Shown piece after piece: positions 1-14,142 of a DNA stretch of 64,000 nucleotides. The notes under the pieces are model-generated. The model was given only the letters and a program-made list of their open reading frames with translations, ran no database searches and was not told the origin of the DNA. The stretch covers positions 6,920,266 through 6,984,265 of the forward strand of contig NC_087386.1 in assembly GCF_963675165.1 (NCBI RefSeq), given 5' to 3'. Both the position numbers and the translations under genes were made by a program. Each line of letters opens with the position of its first letter. Position 1 is the stretch's first letter. The DNA is from Halichondria panicea. Its lineage: Eukaryota > Porifera > Demospongiae > Suberitida > Halichondriidae.

Positions 1-3000
1 GTTCACATTTCAATGCCAGGAAACCATAGCTTCAAGTGCGTGGTGCGTGCAGGAGTTTAATTATACTGTATTACATGAAGTGTGAAATGTGTTGTAAGTT
101 TGTACAGAGAGGACTCCCATGGTGGCAATGAATGTATGGCAATGATCTGATGATGGCTCCACTGCTCTGATGGACCAATGCAGGAGAAGTTATTCTGTAT
201 AATTATTACACTAGTATGCCACTGTTTGGATCGGTTTCTGTTCTGCTCAGCTTCTTCCTCCAACTTGCTTACGCAGGCTAAGCTTATTCTTAATTAGTTC
301 ATTCTTAGTTCATTCTATAGTCTAGTATTATTGTCGGTTTGGTTGTTTTATGTTTTTCACCTGGTCATACGGAATCACTTCATTATTATCAGTGCAGACC
401 ACACCTCTATCCACACATTGTACCTGCACATCCTGTATATATGGGGCCACACCCCCACTCACTGTACTGATATGTGGTCACACCCCCATACATGGTAACC
501 CTCTTGACCACACCCCAACCCATGCATTGTGTCGTACATGCTGTGTTTTTGTGTACAGTACACACATCATCCGTGTCTTTATCCCCACACCTAGTCGGAG
601 GGAGCAGCAAGTTCTACTAAGAGCCAGCATCACCAACTAACCAACACACTACAAGACCTACCTACTACCAGCTAGGACAGCACACCACCCGGGACAGACT
701 CTACTATACCATGTAATACGCCTTTGTATTACGATCATGATACAATTTGCTGCCCTCCCTTGCCCATGGATTGAATAATTATGGACACTCGCAGGACAAC
801 TAAGAGACTGACACACAATAATACTGCATTTTTGCCATTACATGTATTGTAATAAAAATAATTATTAATTTTTTGCCATTAATTTTATTTAAAATTAATC
901 ATTAATTATAGCGGAATCATGCATGCCTGCATGATAGTAGTCTCATGAATGAGTCGTCCTTTGTCCCAATGCATGCCTGCATGATAGTAGTCTCATGAAT
1001 GAGTCGCCCTTTGTCCCACATGCATGCCTGCATGATAGTAGTCTCATGAATGAGTCATCACCGGCCCTTTGTCCCACGCATGCCTGCATGATAGTAGTCT
1101 CATGAATGAGTCGCCTTTGTCCCAAAGAATAGCCCCGCCCACTTACTATGAGTGCTGCGCTTTAAATATGCTTGTAGCTGCAGAAATAGTGGGTGGGGCT
1201 GGTATGTTTTTGCAGAATTAGTGGGTGGGGCTGGTATGTTCTTCACAAGGCCTTCAGTGCGCATGTCATGATGAGCACATGTTATTTGCAGCCACGAGAC
1301 AAAGAGAGAGCATGTACCCTGCCGGCTGTCTCCTTGTACGTCGGTCACCTTTTGGTGAGCGCTATAGCTAGCAAGGTGGTAGTTGGATATTAATAGTGAC
1401 AGCCTTGTGTTAAAGTAGCTCTGTGTATACTGTCCTTATATTGTTCTCTCATGTCTTACTCACAGATAACTACTCAACGCTGCACAGCACAGGATTCAGC
1501 ATTCAATCACTCTCATAATTTTATTGTCATTTCATCTTTTATGGGGGACGCCCCACTCTTAATTTTTATCACTGAATGGCTGCTGACGTACGTATATATA
1601 AGAGCACTACAAGATACGACAGGAAAGGGTCAGTATAATAATTATGTAAGTGATGTAGTGTACTATCTTCTGGTATTCAGCCCCTTTAATGAGCACAGGA
1701 TTATATAGATCTCCAAGCCATTAGTTACATCACTATAATTATGCAATTATCTGCTGTATTTCATATTGTAATGATTCATTGGGTACTGACTTTGTATGGA
1801 TGGTGCTATGATTCTTAGCCTTCCAGGCCGCAGCATAGAATGCTGGCTTTCTGATCGAGGAGAAGATAATCTGTTATTGGCCGGGGATGGAGTGGATCTA
1901 CCTCTGAGAGACAAAGGGCCAGTTATTGTATCATGTATGAATATTCTGTTGCTTGTACATTTCGTAGCATTATCAGTAATTGACTCTAGAGTAGCATCTT
2001 GTGCTTCATCACTCAATCTGCAGGCAGTGTATGTGATTTTCTGACAGGAAAGGCTACTCTAAACAGAGGGAGTCGGCCACACAAGGTATAGTCTAATAAT
2101 TATTGTACGGTACTTAGATGATCTTCTCGGTTTTGGGTCAGATGCAATTGCCTTCAATCACTATAGCCAGTTAAAACATTTCTTCTACTCTGGCTTAAGA
2201 AATTGTATTTTATTATTGTACCCAGCATTGACCTCTACTACCGTGTAGCGGGAAAGTTCGTTATTTGAGCCCTCGAGAAATGTTGTATAGTTGTTCACAT
2301 TTCAATGCCAGGAAACCACAGCTTTGCATGGTGCGTGGGAGTGTCTTCCATTTATATTACATGAAGTGTGAAGTGTGTTGTAAGTTTGTACAGAGAGGAC
2401 TCCCATGGTGGCAATGATCTGATGATGGCTCCACTGCTCTGATGGACCAATGCAGGAGAAGTTATTCTGTATAATTATTACACTAAATTAATGTATGCCA
2501 CTGTTTGGATCGGTTTCTGTTCTGCTCAGCTTCTTCCTCCAACTTGCTTACGCAGGCTAAGCTTATTCTTAATTAGTTCATTCTTAGTTCATTCCATAGT
2601 CTAGTATTATTGTCGGTTTGGTTGTTATGTTTTTCACCTGGTCATACGGAATCACTTCATTAATTTTTATACAGTGCAGACCACACCTCTATCCACACAT
2701 TGTACCTGCACATCCTGTATATGTGGGGCCACACCCCCACTCACTGTACTGATATGTGGTCACACCCCCATACATGGTAACCCTCTTGACCACACCCCAA
2801 CCCATGCATTGTGTCGTACATGCTGTGTTTTTATGTACAGTACACACATCATCCGTGTCTTTGTCCCCACACCTAGTCGGAGGGACAGCAAGTTCTACTA
2901 AGAGCCAGCATCACCCACTAACCAACACACTACAAGACCTACCTACTACCAGCTAGGACAGCACACCACCCGGGACAGACTCTACTATACCATGTAATAC

Positions 3001-6000
3001 GCCTTTGTATTACGATCATGATACAATTTGCTGCCCTCCCTCGCCCATGGATTGAATAATTATGGACGAGACTGACACACAATAATAGACACCAAAGGGC
3101 CAGTTACTGTATCATGTACGAATATTCTGTTGCTTGTACATTTCGTAACATTATCAGTAATTGACTGTAGAGTAGCTCCCCTTTCTTCATCACTCAATGC
3201 AGGCAGTGTATGTGATTTTCTGACAGGAAAGGCTACTCTAAACAGAGGGAGTCGGCCACACAAGGTATAGTCTAATAATTATTGTACGGTACTTAGGGTC
3301 AGATGCAATTGCCTTGAATCACTAGCCAGTTTAAAACATTTCTTCTACTCTTGGCTTAAGAAATTGTATTTTATTATTGTACCAGCATTAGGTAGTTAAC
3401 TCCACTTATGCATTGACCTCTACTACTGTGTAGCGTGAAAGTTCGTTATTTGAGCCCTCGAGAAATGCTGTATAGTTGTTCTCATTTCAATGCCAGGAAA
3501 CCATAGCTTTGCATGGTGCGTGGGAGTGTCTTCTATTTTTATTACATGAAGTGTGAAGTGTGTTGTAAGTTTGTACAGACCCATGGTCTGATGATGGCTC
3601 CACTGCTCTGATGGACCAATGCAGGAGAAGTTATTCTGTATGATTATTACACTAAATTAATGTATGCCACTGTTTGGATCGGTTTCTGTTCTGCTCAGCT
3701 TCTTCCTCCAACTTGCTTACGCAGGCTAAGCTTATTCTTAATTAGTTCATTCTTAGTTCATTCTATAGTCTAGTATTATTGTCGGTTTGGTTGTTTTATG
3801 TTTTTCACCTGGTCATACGGAATCACTTCATTATTATCAGTGCAGACCACACCTCTATCCACACATTGTACCTGCACATCCTGTATATATGGGGCCACAC
3901 CCCCACTCACTGTACTGATATGTGGTCACACCCCCATACATGGTAACCCTCTTGACCACACCCCCACCCATGCATTGTGTCGTACATGCTGTGTTTTTGT
4001 GTACAGTACACACATCATCCGTGTCTTTATCCCCACACCTAGTCGGAGGGAGCAGCAAGTTCTACTAAGAGCCAGCATCACCAACTAACCAACACACTAC
4101 AAGACCTACCTACTACCAGCTAGGACAGCACACCACCCGGGACTTAATACGCCTTTGTATTACGATCATGATACAATTTGCTGCCCTCCCTCACCCATGG
4201 ATTGAATGATTATGGACACTCGCAGGACAACTAAGAGACTGACACACAATAATAGACACCAAAGGTCCAGTTACTGTATCATGTACGAATATTCTGTTGC
4301 TTGTACATTTCGCAACATTATCAGTAATTGACTGTAGAGTAGCATCTTGAGCTCCCCTTTCTTCATCACTCAATCTGCAGGCAGTGTATGTTATTTTCTG
4401 ACAGGAAAGGCTACTCTAAACAGAGGGAGTCGGCCACACAAGGTATAGTCTAATAATTATTGTACGGTACTCTCTGTTTTGGGTCAGATGCAATTGACTA
4501 GCCAGTTTAAAACATTTCTTCTACTCTTGGCTTAAGAAGTTGTATTTTATTATTGTACCAGCATTAGGTAGTTAACTCCACTTATGCATTGACCTCTACT
4601 ACTGTGTAGCGTAAAAGTTCGTTATTTGAGCCCTCGAGAAATGTTGTATAGTTGTTCATATTTCAATGCCAGGAAACCATAGCTTTGCATGGTGCGTGGG
4701 AGTTTCTTCCATTTATATTACATGAAGTGTGTTGTAAGTTTGTATAGAGAGGACTCCCATGGTGGCAATGATCTGATGATGGCTCCACTGCTCTGATGGA
4801 CCAATGCAGGAGAAGTTATTCTGTATAATTATTACACTAAATTAATGTATGCCACTGTTTGGATCGGTTTCTGTTCTGCTCAGCTTCTTCCTTCAACTTG
4901 CTTACGCAGGCTAAGCTTATTCTTAATTAGTTCATTCTTAGTTCATTCTATAGTCTAGTATTATTGTCGGTTTGGTTGTTTTATGTTTTTCACCTGGTCA
5001 TATGGAATCACTTCATTATTATCAGTGCAGACCACACCTCTATCCACACATTGTACCTGCACATCCTGTATATATGGGGCCACACCCCCACTCACTGTAC
5101 TGATATGTGGTCACACCCCCATACATGGTAACCCTCTTGACCACACCTCCACCCATGCATTGTGTCGTACATGCTGTGTTTTTGTGTACAGTACACACAT
5201 CATCCGTGTCTTTATCCCCACACCTAGTCGGAGGGAGCAGCAAGTTCTACTAAGAGCCAGCATCACCAACTAACCAACACTACAAGACCTACCTACTACC
5301 AGCTAGGACAGCACACCACCCGGGACAGACTCTACTATACCATGTAATACGCCTTTTTATTACGATCATGATACAATTTGCTGCCCTCCCTTGCCCATGG
5401 ATTGAATAATTATGGACACTCGCAGGACAACTAAGAGACTGACACACAATAATAGACACCTAACTGCATTTTTGCCATTAATATAATAAAAATAATTTTG
5501 CCATTAATTAATCATTAATTATAGTGGAATCATGTAGAGTAGCATCTTGAGCTCCCCTTTCTTCATCACTCAATCTGCAGGCAGTGTATGTGATTTTCTG
5601 ACAGGAAAGGCTACTCTAAACAAAGGGAGTCGGCCACACAAGGTATAGTCTGATAATTATTGTACGGTACCTTCTCTGTTTTGGGTCAGATGCAATTGCC
5701 TTCAATCACTAGCCAGTTTAAAACATTTCTTCTACTCTTGGCTTAAGAAATTGTATTTTATTATTGTACCAGCATTAGGTAGTTAACTCCACTTATGCAT
5801 TGACCTCTACTACTGTGTAGCGGGAAAGTTCATTATTTGAGCCCTCGAGAAATGTTGTATAGTTGTTCACATTTCAATGCCAGGAAACCATAGCTTTGCA
5901 TGGTGCGTGGGAGTGTCTTCCATTTTTATTACATGAAGTGTGAAGTGTGTTGTAAGTTTGTATAGAGAGGACTCCCATGGTGGCAATGATCTGATGATGG

Positions 6001-6850
6001 CTCCACTGCTCTGATGGACCAATGCAGGAGAAGTTATTCTGTATAATTATTACACTAAATTAATGTATGCCACTGTTTGGATCGGTTTCTGTTCTGCTCA
6101 GCTTCTTCCTCCAACTTGCTTACGCAGGCTAAGCTTATTCTTAGTTCATTCTTAGTTCATTCTATAGTCTAGTATATTGTCGGTTTGGTTGTTTTATGTT
6201 TTTCACCTGGTCATACGGAATCACTTCATTATTATCAGTGCAGACCACACCTCTATCCACACATTGTACCTGCACATCCTGTATATATGGGGCCACACCC
6301 CCACTCACTGTACTGATATGTGGTCACACCCCCATACATGGTAACCCTCTTGACCACACCCCAACCCATGCATTGTGTCGTACATGCTGTGTTTTTGTGT
6401 ACAGTACACACATCACACATCATCCGTGTCTTTATCCCCACACCTAGTCGGAGGGAGCAGCAAGTTCTACTAAGAGCCAGCATCACCAACTAACCAACAC
6501 TACAAGACCTACCTACTACCAGCTAGGACAGCACACCACCCGGGACAGACTCTACTATACCATGTAATACGCCTTTTTATTACGATCATGATACAATTTG
6601 CTGCCCTCCCTTGCCCATGGATTGAATAATTATGGACACTCGCAGGACAACTAAGAGACTGACACACAATAATAGACACCTAACTGCATTTTTGCCATTA
6701 ATATAATAAAAATAATTTTACCATTAATTAATCATTAATTATAGCGGAATCATGCATGCCTGCATGATAGTAGTCTCATGAATGAGTCGTCCTTTGTCCC
6801 ACACATGCCTGCATATGATATAGTAGTCTCATGAATGAGTCGCCCTTTGT
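1..6850. repeat. subtelomeric tandem array A, unit about 1.2 kb
   Basis: The segment starting GTTCACATTTCAATGCCAGG recurs near 1, 2293, 3477, 4653 and 5866, giving units of about 1.18-1.21 kb; the first unit is about 2.3 kb because it carries an extra 1.1 kb. Copies are close to identical apart from small indels and a few substitutions. Each unit holds a GT/CA-rich block whose short open frames (about 96 codons on +, 67 on -) recur only because the DNA recurs; I see no protein family in them. The extra part of unit 1 (from about 905) and the right edge of the array (from about 6750) share a minisatellite and the string AGCCCCGCCCACTTACTATG. Confidence 0.9.
917..1123. repeat. minisatellite, about 50-60 bp unit, four copies
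   Basis: Four copies of a block containing GCATGCCTGCATGATAGTAG, then TCTCATGAATGAGTC and CCTTTGTCCC. Two further copies lie at about 6752-6852 at the other edge of array A. The block contains short palindromes (GCATGC, CTCATGAATGAG). Confidence 0.85.
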
Positions 6851-7129
6851 CCCAAAGAATAGCCCCGCCCACTTACTATGAGTGCTGCGCTTTAAATAAT
6901 GCTTGTAGCTGTGTACGTGTATGGCAGCATGATGGCTACTCTATCCCTCTCTCTGCAACGGAGGGAGTATCACCATACAATGGACCAACCAACCACTCCA
7001 TCATCCTGCCACTTGAACAGGAGGAGAGAGTGCTACCTATTCCAGTGGGTAAGTTACTGTGTGTTAATATTATTATTAAATAGCTTTGAGCTTGTGTGCA
7101 TGGATTATCTTTGTATCTAGGTTAGTACT

Positions 7130-10100
7130 GATTAGAGCGTTGTACAGTTGGGATCATGCCTCAGGGTGATGTAGAGCCTGTGCTAGGCCATGCCTTAGGG
7201 ACTAGCTGTGACTCTGTTGACCTGTTGTATGATCAGCAAGTCGAGCGTCTTGAGCGATCCTTACCTTTGGGAAAACTTGACAGTATAGCCTCTGTTCGAT
7301 TTCTAGATTCCTTGTTTTTGGGATTCTGCCATCGCGTTGCGGTATCGGTAGCCCTGAAGGCATGGGATTTAGAAATCGGAACAGAGCAATACTGCCCAGT
7401 GGGGGCGCAATGATACTTAATGGTGATTGGACAGGAATGAGGCAGAATAGCTACGTTGTCATGACCCGATCGTACCGAGCATGCCACATGTCCTGGCACA
7501 GGTTCTATGTTGTTCTGAGACATGATACCTAACTGTTTACTGTTTACCTTGTTCTGTACTCTCTAGGGGTGTACAGTAATTAGGGTGGTACAACCACCAA
7601 GGCGAGTGTATGCTGTGTGGTGTATGGGTGACTATTCTATCCCTCTCTCTCTCTTCATGTGCAACGGAGGGAGTACCACCATAGAATGGACCAACCAACC
7701 ACTCCATCATCCTGCCACTTGAACAGGAGGAGACCTCCTACCTATTCCAGTGGGTAAGTTACTGTGTGTTAATTATAAAATAACTTTGAGCTTGTGTGCA
7801 TGGCAGGTGGCCCATTATCTTTGTATCTAGGTTAGTACTGATTAGAGCTTTGTACAGTTGGGATCATGCCTCAGAGTGATGTAGAGCCTGTGCTAGGCCC
7901 TGCCTTAGGGACTAGCTGTGACCCTGTTGACCTGTTGTATGATCAGCAAGTCGAGCGTCTTGAGCGATCCTTACCTTTGGGAAAACTTGACAGTATAGCC
8001 TCTGTTCGATTTCTAGATTCCTTGCTTTTGGGATCCTGCCATCGCGTTGCGGTATCGGTAGCCCTGAAGGCATGGGATTTAGAAATCGGAACAGAGCAAT
8101 ACTGCCCAGTGGGGGCGCAATGACACTTACTGGTGATTGGACAGGAATGATGCAGAATAGCTACGTTGTCATGACCCGATCGTACCGAGCATGCCACATG
8201 TCCTGGCACAGATTCTATGTTGTTCTGAGACATGATACCTAACTGTTCACTGTTTACCTTGTTCTGTACTCTCTAGGGGTGTACAGTAATTAGGGTGTAT
8301 GCTGTGCTTATGCTTGTAGCTGTGTGGTGTATGGGTGACTATTCTATTCCTCTCTCTCTCTCTCTTCATGTGCAACGGAGGGAGTACCACCATAGAATGG
8401 ACCAACCAACCACTCCTGCCACTTGAACAGGAGGAGACCTCCATTGAGTGCTACCTATTCCAGTGGGTAAGTTACTGTGTGTTAATTATAAAATAACTTT
8501 GAGCTTGTGTGCATGGCAGGTGGCTTTGTATCTAGGTTAGTACTGATTAGAGCTTGCCTCAGGGTGATGTAGAGCCTGTGCTAGGCCCTGCCTTAGGGAC
8601 TAGCTGTGATCCTGTTGACCTGTTGTATGATCAGCAAGTCGAGCGTCTTGAGCGATCCTTACCTTTGGGAAAACTTGACAGTATAGCCTCTGTTCGATTT
8701 CTAGATTCCTTGCTTTTGGGATCCTGCCATCACGTTGCAGTATCGGTAGCCCTGAAGGCATGGGATTTAGAAATCGGAACAGAGCAATACTGCCCAGTGG
8801 GGGTGCAATGACACTTACTGGTGATTGGACAGGAATGATACAGGATAGCTACGTTGTCATGACCCGATCGTACCGAGCATGCCACATGTCCTGGCACAGG
8901 TTCTATGTTGTTCTGAGACATGATACCTAACTGTTCACTGTTTACCTTGTTCTGTACTCTCTAGGGGTGTACAGTGATTAGGGTGGTACGAGTGCTTATG
9001 CTTGTAGCTGTGTGGTGTATGGGTGACTATTCTATCCCTCTCTCTCTCTTCATGTGCAACGGAGGTAGTACCACCATAGAATGGACCAACCAACCACTCC
9101 ATCATCCTGCCACTTGAACAGGAGGAGACCTCCTACCTATTCCAGTGGGTAAGTTACTGTGTGTTAATTATAAAATAATGGCAGGTGGCCCATTATCTTT
9201 GTATCTATGTTAGTACTGATTAGAGCTTTGTACAGTTGGGATCATGCCTCAGGGTGATGTAGAGCCTGTGCTAGGCCCTGCCTTAGGGACTAGCTGTGAC
9301 CCTGTTGACCTGTTGTATGATCAGCAAGTCGAGCGTCTTGAGCGATCCTTACCTTTGGGAAAACTTGACAGTATAGCCTCTGTTCGATTTCTAGATTCCT
9401 TGCTTTTGGGATCCTGCCATCGCGTTGCGGTATCGGTAGCCCTGAAGGCATGGGATTTAGAAATCGGAACAGAGCAATACTGCCCAGTGGGGGCGCAATG
9501 ACACTTACTGGTGATTGGACAGGAATGAAGCAGATTAGCTACGTTGTCATGACCCGATCGTACCGAGCATGCCACATGTCCTGGCACAGGTTTTATATTG
9601 TTCTGAGACATGATACCTAACTGTTTACTGTTTACCTTGTTCTGTACTCTCTAGGGGTGTACAGTAATTAGGGTGGTACGAGTGTATGCTGTGCTTATGC
9701 TTGTAGCTGTGTGGTGTATGGGTGACTATTCTATCCCTCTCTCTCTCTCTTCATGTGCAACGGAGGGAGTACCACCATAGAATGGACCAACCAACCACTC
9801 CATCATCCTGCCACTTGAACAGGAGGAGACCTCCATTGAGTGCTACCTATTCCAGTGGGTAAGGTTAATTATAAAATAACTTTGAGCTTGTGTGCATGGC
9901 AGGTGGCCCATTATCTTTGTATCTAGGTTAGTACTAGAGCTTTGTACAGTTGGGATCATGCCTCAGGGTGATGTAGAGCCTGTGCTAGGCCCTGCCTTAG
10001 GGACTAGCTGTGACCCTGTTGACCTGTTGTATGATCAGCAAGTCGAGCGTCTTGAGCGATCCTTACCTTTGGGAAAACTTGACAGTATAGCCTCTGTTTG

Positions 10101-11660
10101 ATTTCTAGATTCCTTGCTTTTGGGATCCTGCCATCGCGTTGCGGTATCGGTAGCCCTGAAGGCAGGGGATTTAGAAATCGGAACAGAGCAATACTGCCCA
10201 GTGGGGGCGCAATGACACTTACTGGTGATTGGACAGGAATGAAACAGAATAGCTACGTTGTCATGACCCGATCGTACCGAGCATGCCACATGTCCTGGCA
10301 CAAGATTTATATTGTTCTGAGACATGATACCTAACTGTTTACTGTTTACCTTGTTCTGTACTGGTGTACAGTAATTAGGGTGGTACGAGTGTATGCTGTG
10401 CTTATGCTTGTAGCTGTGTGGTGTATGGGTGACTATTCTATCCCTCTCTCTCTCTCTTCATGTGCAACGGAGGGAGTACCACATAGAATGGACCAACCAA
10501 CCACTCCATCATCCTGCCACTTGAACAGGAGGAGACCTCCATTGACTATTCCAGTGGGTAAGGTTAATTATAAAATAACTTTGAGCTTGTGTGCATGGCA
10601 GGTGGCCCATTATCTTTGTATCTAGGTTTGTATCTAGGTTAGTACTGATTAGAGCTTTGTACAGTTGGGATCATGCCTCAGGGTGATGTAGAGCCTGTGC
10701 TAGGCCCTGCCTTAGGGACTAGCTGTGACCCTGTTGACCTGTTGTATGATCAGCAAGTCAAGCGTCTTGAGCGATCCTTACCTTTGGGAAAACTTGACAG
10801 TATAGCCTCTGTTCGATTTCTAGATTCCTTGCTTTTGGGATCCTGCCATCGCGTTGCGGTATCGGTAGCCCTGAAGGCATGGGATTTAGAAATCGGAACA
10901 GAGCAATACTGCCCAGTGGGGGCGCAATGACACTTACTGGTGATTGGACAGGAATGAGGCAGAATAGCTACGTTGTCATGACCCGATCGTACCGAGCATG
11001 CCACATGTCCTGGCACAGGTTCTATATTGTTCTGAGACATGATACCTAACTGTTTACTGTTTACCTTGTTCTGTACTCTCTAGGGGTGTACAGTAATTAG
11101 GGTGGTACAACCAAGGCGAGTGTATGCTGTGCTTATGCTTGTAGCTGTGTGGTGTATGGGTGACTATTCTATCCCTCTCTCTCTCTTCATGTGCAACGGA
11201 GGGAGTACCACCATACAATGGATCAACCAACCACTCCATCATCTGAACAGGAGGAAACCTCCATTGAGTGCTACCTATTCCAGTGGGTAAGTTACTGTGT
11301 GTTAATTATAAAATAGCTTTGAGCTTGTGTGCATGGCAGGTGGCCCATTATCTTTGTATCTAGGTTAGTATTGTATCTAGGTTAGTACTGATTAGAGCTT
11401 TGTACAGTTGGGATCATGCCTCAGGGTGATGTAGAGCCTGTGCTAGGCCCTGCCTTAGGGACTAGCTGTGACCCTGGGATTTATAAATCGGAACAGAGGG
11501 CGCAATGACACTTACTGGTGATTGGACAGCAGAATAGCTACATGATCGTACCGAGCATGCCACATGTCCTTTTATGTTGTTCTGAGACATGATACCTTAC
11601 TGTTCACTGTTTACCTTGTTCTGTACTCTCTAGGGGTGTACAGTAATTAGGGTGGAACAA
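7130..11660. repeat. subtelomeric tandem array B, unit about 0.7 kb, seven copies
   Basis: The segment GGATCATGCCTCAGGGTGAT (first A of AGGGTG varies) starts units near 7151, 7861, 8553, 9239, 9954, 10668 and 11411, spaced about 686-743 bp. The seventh copy has an internal deletion from about 11475. Most copies keep an 85-codon plus-strand frame beginning MPQGDVEPVLG and an overlapping minus-strand frame beginning MSQNNI; neither resembles a family I know, and near-identical DNA keeps any frame open. Each unit also keeps splice-like strings (CCAGTGG/GTAAGT, TTGTATCTAG, TACTCTCTAG) and a CT microsatellite of varying length. A repeated non-coding transcript is possible, but plain satellite DNA is the simpler reading. 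Confidence 0.88.
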
Positions 11661-12680
11661 CCAAAGCGAGTGTATGCTAATTCATTATGAACTTGTGCCG
11701 CAATTTCAATGATTTATACAGCAATTTAGTACATTAATCTTTATTAGTCATCTGAATGTGTTGACAGTTATGAACCTTTAAACTCTTGTAATATGGAATG
11801 TAATGTACTACCATGTAAGGTAATGCTGGAGAAACCTTGCCAAGACTCTGTAATATGGAATGTGATGTACTACCATGTAAGGTAATGCTGGAGAAACCTT
11901 AGTGAGAACGATTTTAGTTTAACTAGCAACCCAGCAGTCTAGCTCATTATTCAGCCTCTTCTACCTCTGCTCTACCTCAAGTTCTCTTCTACCTTCTCTA
12001 TACTCTACTGAGGAACCCAACAGCCTCTATGTCCATCAGATCTCCTCTACCTAACCCAGTACTGCTCCAAGCTATAAGGTTTGTAGAGCTTTGTGTTATC
12101 TAGCACTGGCTTTGTGTTAGCTTAATTGCCTGATCGAAGTAGCTTGTGTCAGGTCAGTGTCTAAGTGTTGGTATAGCTGCCTACCAGCTTCAATCCTACC
12201 AATGTCAGCTTCCCAATGTCAGCTTCAAGCCTCCTACAGCTGAGCGCTGGCTTTAGCTTGTAGCTTGTGTGTATGTAAGCCGCCTGCTATGGCAGCTTTT
12301 TATTTTTTGTCGCGGCCTGAAATCGAGACTGGTAGTAATTAGCCTCGATTCTTCTCCTGGCGCGTGTATTAAGTTCAAAAACAGCTCAACACTTTTTTTT
12401 AGGTAAATAAAATTCTTAAGTTAAATCAGTATTTTTTTTCTTACAGACAAGAGCATCAGAATATTAAGATACATCAAAGACGCCAAGTATCAAGAAACAC
12501 CAAGTATCAAGAGGAGACTCCAGGCCAAACGTTAGTCGTAAATAGTGTGATTATGTTTTTGCTCATTCGAGACAATTAAAAAAGAAGGAGGTAAAACATA
12601 TCATGCTGTACATACAATTAAGATGACTAGCATCATTATAGTGTGCAATAATTTATTTGCTGGTTTTGCCTGCTATTTAA
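11660..12680. other. unique spacer between arrays
   Basis: No gene recognised. A segment of about 50 bp containing AATATGGAATGTRATGTACT is repeated twice in tandem near 11790 and 11850. The rest is low-complexity TA/CT-rich sequence. Confidence 0.6.
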
Positions 12681-12685
12681 AAAAA

Positions 12686-13665
12686 TTAGGCAAGCCCGTG
12701 TTTAAATAGTGTGCAATATTTCATTTGCTGGTTTAGCCAGCTTCTGACGGGGAGCCTTGCACGCCCTAATCTAAAAAAAATTAGGCAAAAAGGGAGAGCA
12801 AATAGTGTGCAATATTTCATTTGCTGGTTTAGCCAGCTTCTGACGGGGAGCCTTGCACGCCCTAATCTAAAAAAATTAGGCAAAAAGGGAGAGCCCGTAT
12901 TTAAATAGTGTGCAATATTTCATTTGCTGGTTTAGCCAGCTTCTGACGGGGAGCCTTGCACGCCCTAATCTAAAAAAAATTAGGCAAAAAGGGAGAGCCC
13001 GTATTTAAATAGTGTGCAATATTTCATTTGCTGGTTTAGCCAGCTTCTGACGGGGAGCCTTGCACGCCCTAATCTAAAAAAAATTAGGCAAAAAGGGAGA
13101 GCAAATAGTGTGCAATATTTCATTTGCTGGTTTAGCCAGCTTCTGACGGGGGAGCCTTGCACGCCCTAATCTAAAAAAATTAGGCAAAAAGGGAGAGACC
13201 GTATTTAAATAGTGTGCAATATTTCATTTGTTGGTTTAGCCAGCTTCTGACGGGGAGCCTTGCACGCCCTAATCTAAAAAAATTAGGCAAAAAGGGAGAG
13301 CCCGTATTTAAATAGTGTGCAATATTTCATTTGCTGGTTTAGCCAGCTTCTGACGGGGAGCCTTGCACGCCCTAATCTAAAAAAATTAGGCAAAAAGGGA
13401 GAGCCCGTATTTAAATAGTGTGCAATATTTCATTTGCTGGTTTAGCCAGCTTCTGACGGGGAGCCTTGCACGCCCTAATCTAAAAAAATTAGGCAAAAAG
13501 GGAGAGCCCGTATTTAAATAGTGTGCAATATTTCATTTGCTGGTTTAGCCAGCTTCTGACGGGGAGCCTTGCACGCCCTAATCTAAAAAAATTAGGCAAA
13601 AAGGGAGAGCAAATAGTGTGCAATATTTCATTTGCTGGTTTAGCCAGCTTCTGACAGGGAGCCTT
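12686..13665. repeat. tandem array C, unit about 95-107 bp, about ten copies
   Basis: The string GTGCAATATTTCATTTGCTG recurs about every 95-107 bp from 12711 to about 13620. Two unit lengths alternate irregularly, with or without an extra CCCGTATTTAAATA segment. Every unit holds a small palindrome, CCTAATCTAAAAAAATTAGG, with a variable A run. Open frames of about 65 codons here are by-products of the repeat. Confidence 0.9.
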
Positions 13666-14142
13666 ACAATAAATTAGTGGTTTTGCTTAGTGCATTGTTT
13701 GTTTTAGTGAAGAAAAAAGAGCAGTAAAACATGAAAAGAAAAGAAAAAAGTGGTTTTGCTTATAAGCTTAAGTAGTGCTTGATGATGAAAAGACAAAAGT
13801 AGGTTAGCTTTATTAGTGCAGTATTTGCTGGTTTAAGTGAAAAAAAGTTGTTTTGTTAATAGTGGTTTGCTGAAAAAAAAAGTGAAGTCAGTCAAAGTTG
13901 TTTTGCAATTATGAAAACAAGTGCAGAAGGTAGTAGCTTATTAAAAGTTTGTATTTTAAGTAAAGTAAAAGTAGTACCTCAGTGCAGTAGAGGAAGCCAA
14001 AGGAGATATGCTATGGAATTTAGAAACCATAAGTACTGAAATATTGCCATCATCTGCTATAAAAGAGAGTGAGCAAAAAGGGAGGAGGGTGGGCGTGGCT
14101 GAGGGTGGGAAAGTTGGCTAGAGTGTGCGGTAAAGTACTTGA
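13666..14142. other. A-rich spacer before the 31-bp satellite
   Basis: Purine-rich sequence with AGTGAAAAAA-type runs and scattered TTTGCTGGTTT strings resembling array C, as if decayed from it. A degenerate first 31-mer is visible at about 14118-14142. No gene seen. Confidence 0.6.

Noticed and set aside
350-6447. Recurring 96-codon frame MFFTWSYGITS in array A
   Set aside because: Recurs only because the DNA unit recurs; low-complexity His/Thr/Cys content, no family resemblance, disrupted in one copy.
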